A stretch of 64,000 nt of DNA, taken from assembly GCA_017607445.1 (NCBI GenBank), contig JAEVHH010000002.1, forward strand, positions 7,780,001-7,844,000, read 5' to 3'. The DNA comes from Histoplasma ohiense (Eukaryota; Ascomycota; Eurotiomycetes; Onygenales; Ajellomycetaceae). The translations under genes and the position numbers were made by a program. Position 1 is the first letter of the stretch. The number at the start of each line of letters is the position of its first letter. The notes under the pieces were generated by a model. That model was given only the letters and a program-made list of their open reading frames with translations. It did not search any database and was not told the DNA's origin. Below are positions 1-10,119 of this stretch, piece by piece.

Positions 1-106
1 GAGAGCAGTGAGAAGAAAGAAGAAAAATGCATGCCTGCAGCTGAGAGCTGAGTCAGCATACAGACTGTACTGATTACACCACAGCTAGTTGAAACAGATG
101 AGCTCA

Positions 107-365
107 TCATACTGATTGAATCATTTGCATCAGTTGAACTGATTGAATCGATTGAATCAATTGTATCAATTGTATCAATTGTACTATTTGTACTGATTGA
201 ACTGATTGAACTGATTGTACTGATTGAACTGATTGAACTGAATGTACTGTTTGTACTGATTGAACTGATTGAGCTGATTGTATCAATTGAACTGATTGTA
301 TCATTTGTATCAATTGTATTGATTGAATCTATTGTACTGATTGAATCAGTTGTACTGAATGTTGT
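107..365 (-). repeat. 9-bp minisatellite in LINE 3' region (L1 copy)
   Basis: Tandem units of 9 bp, consensus GATTCAATT on the LINE sense strand with many ATT/GTA variants, about 28 units. The same array is at 13930-14175 in L2 with about 24-27 units, so copy number differs between LINE copies. The array lies downstream of the ORF2 stop. Because the unit is a multiple of three, it stays open in several frames and yields spurious VQLIQ-type or DSI-type repeat peptides. Confidence 0.85.
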
Positions 366-469
366 GCTATCTGTACTGTCTGTATAGACTTGGAACTGCT
401 GTGAGGGTCTGTCAGATGATATGTGCTCAAACAGCTGTGTTATCTTGTGCAGTACTGTGTATAGAACTG

Positions 470-3400
470 TGTACAGCTAAGCAGTTCTACAAAGTCTATA
501 GAGATCAGAGACTCTAGATAGACAACAGCTGTCATCTGATTATATGACTGTGCTGCTGATCTCTTGAGTCAGTGAGAGAAGTGTCTCTGTGAGTGTCAAC
601 AGAGCATCAAATGTTCTGAGCTTTTATTGTGTTCACAGATATAGACAAGCTTTGCATCTACATGTTGAAAGCATCTGTGATATCAGAAAAAGTTCTCATG
701 AGAGAAGTGAAGTATGAGTCAGTGATGAAGAGTATACTGTGGCATGATGAGCTCTGAAGAGATTTTTATTTGATATTCCACAGTTGATCTGCTGAATCTT
801 CAGCTCTGATATCAGTCAGAGAGCTTTTCACAGACTCTGCTTCATCACTCTCACTCTGTTTCTTGACTGAGCTGCTTAGTCACTGTGTGGACTTCACTGA
901 CTGTGGATATGATCTCAAGTTTATAGACTGAAGCTATAGTAGATGAGACTGTCTGCTTAGTCAGATGATCTGCTTTCTCATTATTCTCTATTTTCATATA
1001 CTCAGAGGCTCATTTCAGATCTACATTATGTTGTCTGAGGAGTTTGTAGCAGTGACTGTAGACTCAGTTTGAGAAGACTGCTGCACTGTCTCATATATTT
1101 CAGATGACTGAGATGTTGTCAAGACAGAGTCAGATCTGAGAATTGATGCTGTTGTCTATGACACAGAGTAGAAGCTTCACCACACACTCTAATACACAGC
1201 AGATATCAACTGTCTCAGTGTTGAAGATATATGATATAGAGCTCAGTGCAGTTGAGAAGCTGATCAGCTGTTTGTTTCTCTGATAGACTATAAAGTTATA
1301 GTCAACTCATCTGCTGTTGTCAAGAATCTGTCATGATTCATCTGAGAAAATATATAGATCTGTTGAAAATTGACTTTTTCATTATTTCTTGAATATCTGA
1401 GCAGCACTCTTTTTATCTACATTCTCTGTGAGATCTGTCTCACATCTCTCTGAGTAGTGTGAAATGACAAATGTGAATCTATTGACTGCAGACAGCAGCA
1501 CTCTCAATCTCTGAATTTTGATCTTTGAATACTGCTGAATTTCAGCTTCTTTTTCATATGTGATCATTGAGAGAGTTATCTATGAAGTCAGTGAATGTCT
1601 CTCATTCATCATCTGAAGCTTTGTTGTGAAATGTATTTTGACCTTCTTCAGAGCTATCATTGCTGATGGGAGCTCAGCATTCTGATATAGAGTTGTAATG
1701 AATGTTATATGAAAAACTGAAAGAACTTCTCTGACTGTCATGATAAGTATCTTTTCAACTATTCTTATATATCATTTCAGATAAGAGCTGATCTTCTCAT
1801 TTCTGTCTATATGCTTTGCTGACTGTATGCAGCCACTGTATCAGATCTCTGTGTTATAGAGCAGTGAGAGAATTATGTAGATAGTAACTGTCTTCTGCAG
1901 AGCATCTGTTGAGAGCTTATCTCTAATCTTCTCTAGATTTTGAATGTGCTGAGTCATAGCTCTTGTCTTCTTTGTCTGAGCAGAGATATGTGATTTTCAG
2001 ATGAGTCTTCTGTCAAAATATATACTCAGTCAGCAGAGTGCTGACTTCTGTTCAGCTGAGACAGTGACAGAATATATGATCAGATTCTCTGACACAATCA
2101 CTGACAGTGTTTCATTGTGTTACTTTCTTGTGAGATGAATCATCTTAAGTTTCTCTGATGTAAAGATCATTTTGTTTGTCTCCTCTCATCTCAGAATACT
2201 CTGTATATCATGACTGAGAAGAATAGCATTGCTGTCAAGTGAGTGTGTAGTCTGTCAAATATTCAGATCATCTGTATAGCTAAAGCACAATTCTGAGTTC
2301 TGTCACAGCAGCTCTGTCAGATACAGAAGAAACAGTATTGATGACAGAGAAGATCTCTGTAACATATTATATTGCATCTGATATACTGCTGTGATGATTC
2401 TCTTCAGCTGAATCTGAGCTCTGCATTTGATGAGAAAGCTGTCAATGAATTGTAGCAGCTTGTATAACTATCTCTGTTGTGTCATTCACTGAAGCAGTTA
2501 TCTGTGCAGCACAGTATCAAAGACACTCTACACATTCATTGTGATCATGAATATCTTCTTGTTTTGTGTGAAGACTGCTTTCATTTTATGAGTGAAAGCA
2601 GCTATCAGATTCATTGCTGATCATCTGAGCAGCATCTCTTCATACTGCAAACTGACTACATTATGAATAAGTGCTGTGTACATCAGTTGTCTTGCAACAA
2701 TGTATTTCAGCCTCTTGAAGATTATTGAGAGAAGAGTAATGAGTCTTCAGAAGTAGACTGAGCTTCTATCTCTTTTATCTATTTTGAATATCATTGTCAT
2801 TTCTGTCAGTTTTCAGATTTGTGAGAAGTGGCAGAGCTGGAGACAGCAGTTGTATAGCTGCTGTATAAAGAGAGATACATACTGTCAGTATATCTTGAGC
2901 AGCTGCACTGTGATTTCATTTGTGTCTGAAGAGATACTCTGTACTTCAATGATATTGCACTCTATCTCCTTCATTTCAATCTGAGAATTTCAGAGCAGAT
3001 TTCTCATGCCACTTCAGTGCTTATCATTCAATGAATTGTATTTCAGATCATCAGCTGAGTTGTATTGCTTTAGAATGATTTGCTGAAGTGTCTCAGCTTT
3101 GATAGCTGTCTCTTCTATGATCTGATTCTCAATCATCAGAGAGAGTGCTCTGAGATTGAGTTTCAGCTCATATCATACTATCACTCAGTACAGATCTCTG
3201 CCATCTCTGATTTCATTGATTATCTGTCTTCAGTATACACACTTGACTTTACACACTGTGTTCTTGAATCAGTGCTTTGTAGTCTCTGTCTGATGAGTGA
3301 TGAGCTCTCAATGCACTCTTTGACAGTCTGCTGTTTATCAGAGAGCTGTAGTCTATTCTTATTGCACTGATTTACTGACTGTCTGAGCTGCAGTCAGAAG

Positions 3401-4160
3401 ATTCTGAGTGAAGTGTTGAGTCAGATCATCAAACTGTGCTGCATTCTCAACTCTATCTGAGCAAGATATATTCATTATGAGATCTCTGATAAGATCTGCA
3501 AAGAGCTTCAGCTGAGAGTCTGTGATCTTGATCTGAGCTCTGCTCTGCTGTGTCTGAGATGTTGTTGATAGTATAGTAATCATAGACTGATGATCTGAGC
3601 TGCAGTGTAAATCTTGACACACTGAAGTGAAAGCAAAGATCATATTGAAGAAGATGAGATCAATTACATGATCTGCTGCATGAGTTGAAATATCTATCTC
3701 TTTCACAAAGTTCATTTCATGTTCACTGATCCACTGAACAAGCTTCTCTTCTCAGTGCAGATTCACTGTCTCTGGTTCAAAGACATTATATTGTACATTG
3801 AAATCCCCATCTACTAGACAGTGAGCTGGTGGGCTTAAATTGATCAGATAGTCCATGACTGTGTCTGTCTCAGACTGTCTGTACACATTGAGAATGTGGC
3901 AGTCATTGACATTGATCCACAGCAGATCTCTGTTTTGCACAGATCAGTGTTGCTGTGCTCTTATCTTTGAACTTTTATATATGTATGTCATGACTCAGAG
4001 CCTCTCCTTCTCTTGCTGCTTCAGATTAGTGTCATCCCAGTGGTCTATGAATGCAAAGCACTCATATGCTGAGTGATTAGAAGTCTTGATGTCAGGGTGT
4101 GTGTAAGACTTCTGTATACAGATCACTTCACAGCCCTGCTCAAAAGCAAGCTGTAGAGCT
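470..4160 (-). pseudogene. LINE ORF2 relic: endonuclease, reverse transcriptase, RNase H
   Basis: The apurinic-like endonuclease is seen at 3359-4150: an ICIQKSYT segment where family members normally have QEP (so the glutamate is changed), LVDGDFN at about 3800, and SSDHQ at about 3590. The reverse transcriptase box reads YTDDL near 2270 (usual form YADD). The RNase H end reads as a WVSEYMRIESNEKAD-like segment near 960-1010. Many in-frame TGA codons and a few frame changes break it. It is parallel in order and spacing to ORF2 of L2. Known of the family: nicks the target and copies its own RNA. It is certainly inactive here. Confidence 0.8.
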
Positions 4161-4164
4161 GCTG

Positions 4165-4331
4165 ATAGTGTAGTGTAGCTAATCGCTAAGAAAGAAAAGA
4201 AAGAGAAAGAAGATGTGCGAAATACATACATCGATATATATATACATATAGAAATAGTGGTAGCGAGAGTATAATGGAAAGAGGTAAGAATAAGTGAAGA
4301 TAATAAGGAAATAATAAATGAGTGCATTACA
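4165..4331 (-). repeat. LTR fragment of chromovirus family C (truncated)
   Basis: Matches the first ~167 of 269 bp of the C1 LTRs (35473-35741, 48630-48898) in reverse orientation. The outer end TGTAATGCACTC (minus strand) is intact at 4331, and the other end is lost at the LINE junction. It keeps CpGs where the C1 copies have CA or TG (for example AGCGATTAG for AGTGATTAG), which shows the ancestral self-primer sequence of this family. Confidence 0.85.
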
Positions 4332-4504
4332 TAGAATCTGAGGCAGCAGATCAGAAGATACAGAACTTTGAAGCTCAAGTAAATTTAATGAAAAAAGAGA
4401 AGAGTTCTCTCTCATCTGAGAAGATAGCTGAGAAGGGTTTTGAGATGATTGTTTTCTCAGATGAGAAGAAGAAGAAGAGAGAGGAGAAGAAAGAGAAGAA
4501 TTAA
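4332..4504 (+). pseudogene. Lysine/glutamate-rich coiled-coil tail of an unknown protein
   Basis: An open frame entering from the LTR junction, so its true N-terminus is missing. The residues form a charged helix: a heptad-like stretch around QKIQNFEAQVNLMKKEK, then SSEKIAEKGF, then a run of lysine and glutamate before a TAA stop. Downstream is a GAA/AAG run (4520-4556). Fungal pogo/Fot1 transposases often end in such a charged tail, so a broken Fot1-like element is one possibility, but no DDE motif is present to support it. The composition alone could also be low-complexity sequence. Confidence 0.3.
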
Positions 4505-5104
4505 ATTATAAAGAATGAAGAGAAAGAGAAAAAGAAGAAGAAGAAGAAGAAGAAGAAAGTTGAAGAAAAAGAGAAAATAATCTAAGAAAAATTTTTTTTT
4601 TTTACATGTTTGTTTTTTAATATTTTTGTTAAATTAATTGTATTATTATCTGTCAGAGATTACAAATTTTTTATTTGATATTTTATGTTATACAATTCTT
4701 TGTTGTGAGAATATATTATTGTAGTGATATTATGCTCATGATATATATATATATATATATGTGTATGTATACTGTAAGGTGTGTGTGACTTTACATATAG
4801 TATCAGTAAACAATGAAAGGTGATAAATTCATACTGCGGAATTGTGATATATTAGAGATAGATAATATATCTAATGAATCAACTTTTCAATACTTATAAA
4901 CCTTAATAATATTTTTAATATTTTAATTATCATTCTTTTCTATTTTATCATAATTTTGTTGTTGTTTATAAATATATTCTACTAGTGTTCTAACCAATTA
5001 GAGTGGGTTAATGAAAAGAGAGTAAAAAAAAACTCAACAAATTTCTTAACTTTATTATCCTCAGAATTCATTCCACACATAATTTCTCATCATTTATATT
5101 CATC
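4505..5104. other. AT-rich non-coding stretch left of the hAT gene
   Basis: Contains an AAG microsatellite (about 4527-4556), a poly-T run near 4590-4602 and an (AT)n run at 4741-4760. It probably holds the left end and promoter side of the hAT element. I could not fix a terminal inverted repeat or an 8-bp target duplication. Confidence 0.5.
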
Positions 5105-7284
5105 ATGGCAACTTCAGTAATTGCTGAATCAGGGAATTCATCACCTTCTTTAATGAAGATTCAAGATCTTATAGAAATAAGAGTGAATCAAACAATTTAT
5201 ATTATTTACAAGTTCTTGCAAGATGAGCTCTTTCAAGTCTGATGAATGCACACTTTCTTTTTTCTTGATGATGAAAAACAATGCAATCTATGAAAAAGCC
5301 AGTATAGACAATGAGGAGATCTATGGAAAAACTTTCAACAAGTTACTGTGAAGATTACTGAAGAGTCATTTCTCTGCTGTAATCATTGCAACTTCATACA
5401 AAAACATTCATTCTGAAGTGGATATGAATCAGAAGAAATCATACAACATTTGAAATCTGCTGATTGTCTACAGCTTAGAGGAAAACATCAGAATATTCTT
5501 CATGAACTGATACTTATATCATCTACTCTCATTAATGATAACAATATTTGGTAACACTTATGTACTATTTTGTAGGAAAACATGTGAAAACAACAACAAA
5601 CTGATGTCAATCTTTCAATTTCAACTCTTTCATCAGACAACTTTTGAGAACAACTTCTACATCTATGTATATCCTTGAATCTTCCACTGTATGCTGTTGA
5701 AAACTCGGAATTTTGAACTTTACTTCAAATGCTTAATTCATATATTCAAATTCCTCATCAATTCAGTCTCTGCTCTTCTCTGAATACACATTACAACAAT
5801 GATATACAACAACTTGAACTTCTGTTGAAGAAATAACAGAAGATATCACTGACAGTGGATGTATGAACAAACATCAACAATCTATTCTTTTTGAATGCAG
5901 TTTGTTATTTTATTGATGAGAATTGAAATTATAAAGAGAAATTGATTGACTTTGAACAATTGAAGAGCAGTCATACAGATGAATATATGACTGATATTCT
6001 CATGACAATCATTAAAAATGATTACTGAGATATTTCATCAGATCTTCTCACAATCACAACAGACAATGCAGCAAACAACTTGATTATGATGCAGAGTCTG
6101 GAACAAAAACTGATATTGTATAAATGAAATGATAAATGTGGACATATTCTCTGTATTGTATATGTTATTCAGCTTGTTGTTCAAGCATTGATTAAAGGCC
6201 TGAATATTGAACCTGAAAACACAGAACTGATCAGTTGTTTTGATGAGAATGATGTTGAAATTATTACTCACATCACACATTCTTGTCAATCCTTCACAAG
6301 GTAATGATATTTGATAATGCTTCAGTGAAAATTGATCAATTTGCTAACTATCTCATTATCTTTTTTAGATTTGTCACATTGTCAATGCAATCAGTACTTC
6401 TCTCAAACAACAACAATGATTCCACAATATTCAAATCACACACAGCTCAGTTTCTTCTCTTAATATAATACAAGATGTTCAAACATGATGGAGTTCTATC
6501 TATAAAATAGCAGTTCAAACACTTCAACTAAAAGATGCTGTGAATCATTGAGTTCAGAATTCTGAGTGAGAGAAGATTTGTGCTCTGAAACTTTCTGATA
6601 CAGAGTGAACACAGTTAAAATATGTTGTTGAACTGTTGTTTATCTTTTACAAAACAACAAAGACTGTGTCTATTACAGTAACATCAATGATGCAAGCTTC
6701 TTGATGAATATACAACAGTTTATTTACTCATTTGAAAACTCAGATAACTCATATACAAGAAGAGCAATTCTGAGATAGAGTTATTTCTGCAGCAATTGAA
6801 AGAGCTCAAGACAAACTTGCAGAGTATTATATGAGAATCAATCAATCATTTGCTGATTACTATGCTGTTGCTGCTGTACTTGATTCCTCTCATCAAATCA
6901 ATGCATATACTCCTGGGGATTGGACAGCGGAAGAATGACAAATCTATGTTGATATAGCTCAGACATACTACAACAACAACTATCAACAATATAAACAGAA
7001 TAATACACAAATTGAAGAGTCAATAGAGTATGATTCTTTGATTAGTAACTTTGTTTTTTAAAATACTCATTGAGATATTGATATTAATCTGTTATTAATA
7101 TTTATTGATTAAGAATTTGCACTTGTTGATTGCTGCTGAAAATCTGAGCAAACAAAATTCTTGTAACACTGAATTTGACTGCTATCTATATGATGATTCT
7201 GTTAATATCAAAGGAAAATCTATTTTAGATCTGTGGAGGATGATCAGCAGTCAGTACTCAACAGTGGCAATGATGGCATGCAAT
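5105..7284 (+). pseudogene. hAT-family transposase, 5' portion (split by chromovirus A1)
   Basis: A cut-and-paste DNA transposase relic. From ATG 5105 the reading changes frame and meets TGA stops, but family landmarks appear in order. There is a BED-like zinc finger (CCNHC ... H) around 5365-5470. The catalytic-core neighbourhood TTDNAANN is at 6053-6079, followed by a CGHILCIVYVIQLVVQAL segment (hAT proteins read CxaHxLNLxV here). An AVLDSSHQINAYTP segment follows near 6870. At 7130-7284 begins the C-terminal dimerisation domain (DLWRM, SQYSTVAMMAC). The codon for Asn at 7282-7284 is the last one before the LTR. The frame resumes without loss at 21145. Confidence 0.85.
7280..7284. repeat. 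Target-site duplication GCAAT (left), A1 in hAT
   Basis: GCAAT immediately precedes the 5' LTR of A1. The identical GCAAT at 21140-21144 immediately follows its 3' LTR. Five-base duplications are usual for Ty3/gypsy integrases. Confidence 0.95.
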
Positions 7285-7555
7285 TGTAATAGGCGCAACG
7301 GAGATATCTATATTAGGAAATAGCTATGTGGCGATAGAAGAACACAGAACACACCAGAATTAATGAGGAGGGATATAGCACACAGCATCATAGACAGCTG
7401 TAGCACATGATGGTCACCTATATAATGCTCACTGATATCCATAGATATTAGAAGATCAGTGATTAGCTTTGAACAATAGAGATTGCTACCTTCTTAACAT
7501 TCTACATATGTACTTCACACTACTCTCATAATTATATCTATAACCATCTCTTACA
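7285..7555 (+). repeat. 5' LTR of A1
   Basis: 271 bp, TGTAAT...CTTACA, the same length as 20869-21139, 28643-28913 (reverse) and 52384-52654. It retains more CpGs (GGCGCAACGG near the start) than the 3' LTR of the same element (GACACAACAG). Confidence 0.95.
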
Positions 7556-7558
7556 ATT

Positions 7559-7567
7559 CTAATTGCT
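7559..7567 (+). promoter_or_regulatory. Predicted self-primer binding site of A1
   Basis: CTAATTGCT lies 3 bp after the LTR. In A3 the same site reads CTAATCACT, implying ancestral CTAATCGCT. The LTR carries AGTGATTAG at 7458-7466 (AGCAATTAG in A3), implying ancestral AGCGATTAG, the exact complement. This resembles self-priming by a folded 5' mRNA end, as known for Tf1. I found no tRNA-like primer site here. Confidence 0.55.
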
Positions 7568-7660
7568 CTAAACTTTATTTGAGTGGTCCGTTGTTACACA
7601 CACCTACAATAAAGCATGCAATATTAGTTAAAATATGCAATGTTAGTTAAAACATGCAAG

Positions 7661-8155
7661 ATGATCTCAACACATGCAAGATCTCTTGAAAATCAATCTG
7701 AATCCTCTACTGTCTTCAATGATCACAATGTGCATTTGCAACAGTTGAATGATCAAATCTGTGAATGAGAGCAGCAATTAGCTATTCTGCATGCACAGCA
7801 GCAACTCAACAAGTTGAAAGCACAGATTCATGAAGATACTTTCATTGAGTCTCAATTAATTCAGAATATCACCACAGAACCACCACAAAATTGATCTGTG
7901 AATGATATGAATGATGATAATGAAACACCACTGAGGTTAGAGATTAAGAACTATTATTGAGGAAAGAATATATTAGAATTCAAGAACTATAAAGATCACA
8001 TATTAACTCTCTTTACACATCATCACTGATATTATTGAAAGAAAGAATACAAGATAAATGATGCTAAACTCTATCTTGATACCCATGTTAAGCAGAAATG
8101 GTTGAATTTTGTATCATTGTATAAGAGATGTGGAGGAGCAACACTGTTGACTTTT
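7661..8155 (+). pseudogene. Gag of A1, N-terminal part
   Basis: Structural polyprotein that packages the element RNA. ATG at 7661 follows three short ATGCAA/TTAGTTAAAA repeats in the leader. The first ~100 residues are glutamine-rich with heptad-like leucines (QQLNDQ, QQQLNKLKAQ), then the conserved retrotransposon Gag core (LEFKNYKDHILTLF, KQKWLNFVSLY). TGA codons replace CGA or TGG at several places. It is cut by LINE L2 after 8155, and the 6,711-bp insertion length is divisible by three, so the frame is unchanged at 14867. The A3 copy (52760-53791) has the same 344-codon length. Confidence 0.8.
8140..8155. repeat. 16-bp target duplication of LINE L2 (left)
   Basis: AACACTGTTGACTTTT occurs here and again at 14851-14866. 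The uninterrupted A3 copy has this sequence once (about 53239-53254), which proves the insertion boundaries. Confidence 0.95.
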
Positions 8156-8312
8156 CAGAGAGAGCATCCTTACAACTACCCACGAATGTAGAGGTACATT
8201 TGAAATTTTTCCATTTTCTAACTGTTTTTCATATAATTTTAACCCTTCAATCCATTCAACATCATTGCACACCCTCTGTGATTACTCTATGTGTGTGTAC
8301 TGCACAGATTGA

Positions 8313-10046
8313 GTGGTCATGGAGCCCTCAATGCCCTTCTGTCCACTCAAGGACATTGACACAGCCTATATCAGATCACTGAAGCTGGAGTCACTGATCA
8401 ATTTTGTTACTGAAAAGACTGGCAAGAGACAGAGAAAGACTGTTACAATGTCTTCTTCAGTTCTCAAAGAAGTCAGTGACAGCATCTTCACAGTCATCTC
8501 TCAGCTACAGAAGCAGTTTGAGAAGACTCAACAGCAACAGAATCTGCAGCAGAAGACTCTCATCAGATTGACAAAAACTCTGAACAGCTGAGTTGAGAAG
8601 AAGAAGCAGTCAATCAGTCAGAACTTTGCTCAAGTCTTCTGTGAAAGATTCATCATATATATGACAGCAGATCTGAGCACAGCATCAACTCTGAGAGAGA
8701 ATGCTGTCTCAAACACTTACTCACAGTCAAATTCAGCAAAGACAACTGCAAGAAAGTTAACTATCTGAGTGAGCATTGCACAGAAGAAGAAAAATTCTGC
8801 TCTCTCTGAAGCTATCTCTGTCAAGACTGCAGCTTTCTCAGCTGACAGAGCTAGTGAGGCCAGCCTGCAGCTCAAGAACATCAATCAGTCAAGAAGTCTC
8901 ACAAGAGATATAAAACAGCAGAAGAACTCACAAATTCTCATCACTCTTCAATCAGAGAAACAGATCATCTGACTGCAGTCATATACTGTGCAGCAGATGA
9001 TCATTGCAAACATTCAGAGAATGAAAGATGTGGCTAATGTGTCAAAGATGAAGCTCATCAGAACAGATTGAGCAATCACATCAAGCAACAGAGGTATACA
9101 CAATGCTCTGATCACTGAGAAGACAGTGACTACTCTCTGTGAAGTTCTTGACACCACAGAGATTCAGCTATCAGAGTGGTGATACAATTATACTGTCTCA
9201 GAAGTCTCAGAATTCATTCAGAACTGAGAAGAGACAAGAATTCCCACAGACAAGATGATTGAGAAAAAGATTCTGACTCAGACAAAGATAAAATCAGTGA
9301 GCTGTCAATTCTCATGATATGAAGTGAATCTCAAGATGAGAAAGATTATATGAATTGTCTTCTTTCTTACTCTGATGAAAGACTTCTCACTCTTCAATGT
9401 CAGTGAGAGGATCAGACTCATTGAGAAAAGACTGCTGACAGTGAGACATGACTCAGAATGTCAGAGATACTGTCATTCATCAAAGTATGTGTGACTGGTG
9501 AGATGCTCCAACTGCAGCAAGCCCACAAGCCAGCACAAAAGGCCAACAGATGTGAAGTGTAAGAGAACATCATGATGTATCAACTGCTGTCAACTCTACT
9601 CAGCTGAGCATCAGCACTGCTCTGCTGTGCTCAGATGTATGAATGACATCCTCAGATGTCTAACTCAAAAGAAGCTAGCAGCTGTTCACTGATTTGATGA
9701 CAGATGTCACAGAGATGCTCAGAAGTGGCAATCACTGTCAGCACAGCCAGCATCAATGATCACAGTGGTGATATCTACACCATTCACTCAATCAACTCAG
9801 TCAACACAGCTCATCAGACTAGCACTCTGTAAGTGAACAGCTATTCAGAACTTTATCAGTGAAGAGAACATCATCTGACAGATGATCTGCATCAGACAAC
9901 ACTCAGCTCACACAGCAGAGCAGCAGTATAGCCAAGCAGTCAAAGAGCAGTCTAATCTCAGCATGCAGACAACAGATCTGAGATTCTTCAATCTCATCTC
10001 ACAGATGAACTTTGACAGCAGCTCATCAAGTGACTTCTCATACTAG
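8313..10046 (+). pseudogene. LINE ORF1 (nucleic-acid-binding, zinc knuckle)
   Basis: Reading in one frame from ATG 8313 or 8319 to TAG 10044-10046, about 575 codons with TGA interruptions (for example 8589). The N-terminal third is glutamine- and lysine-rich with coiled-coil character (LQKQFEKTQQQQNLQQK). The middle is basic. Near 9504-9620 is a cysteine/histidine cluster beginning CSNCSKPTSQH, followed by CINC ... EHQHC, which resembles the zinc knuckles of LINE ORF1 proteins. A Ser/Gln-rich tail follows. Role by family: binds LINE RNA to form the retrotransposition particle. The start is uncertain because the leader has no clear context. Confidence 0.7.
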
Positions 10047-10119
10047 AACATCAACATCAGCAATATAGCTGATACTGTAGAAACAATCAGCAGAAAAATC
10101 ATTCTCTGCAGATCTTTTA

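Larger units (their letters stand above)
1..4164 (-). mobile_element. LINE copy L1, Tad/I-like, 5'-truncated, runs off left edge
   Basis: Minus-strand copy of the same LINE family as the full copy at 8156-14850. It starts (5' end, near 4164) at a point matching about 10152 of that copy, so ORF1 and the first bases of ORF2 are missing, as is usual for incomplete target-primed reverse transcription. It continues past base 1, so its 3' tail is not visible. In minus-strand order it holds endonuclease, reverse transcriptase, RNase H and the 9-bp repeat of the 3' region. I found no CG dinucleotide in it by eye. The 5' end abuts an LTR fragment of family C, which suggests insertion into that LTR. 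Confidence 0.85.

Noticed and set aside
107..313. Open frame encoding a VQLIQ-type repeat protein
   Set aside because: It is a reading of the 9-bp minisatellite in the LINE 3' region, downstream of the ORF2 stop. The unit length of three codons keeps frames open by itself.
1..4164. Classical RIP as the only explanation of the mutations
   Set aside because: CpA-targeted RIP would deplete Gln codons and create TAA/TAG stops. The reverse is seen.
4179..4415. Hydrophobic open frames rich in Phe, Leu and Ser (also at 35477-35749 and 48634-48912)
   Set aside because: They recur only because they lie inside family C LTRs or LTR fragments. TTC/CTT-rich LTR sequence mimics membrane segments.
4332..4504. 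Host gene call for the coiled-coil frame
   Set aside because: No N-terminus, no domain and a simple-sequence end. Kept only as a low-confidence relic.
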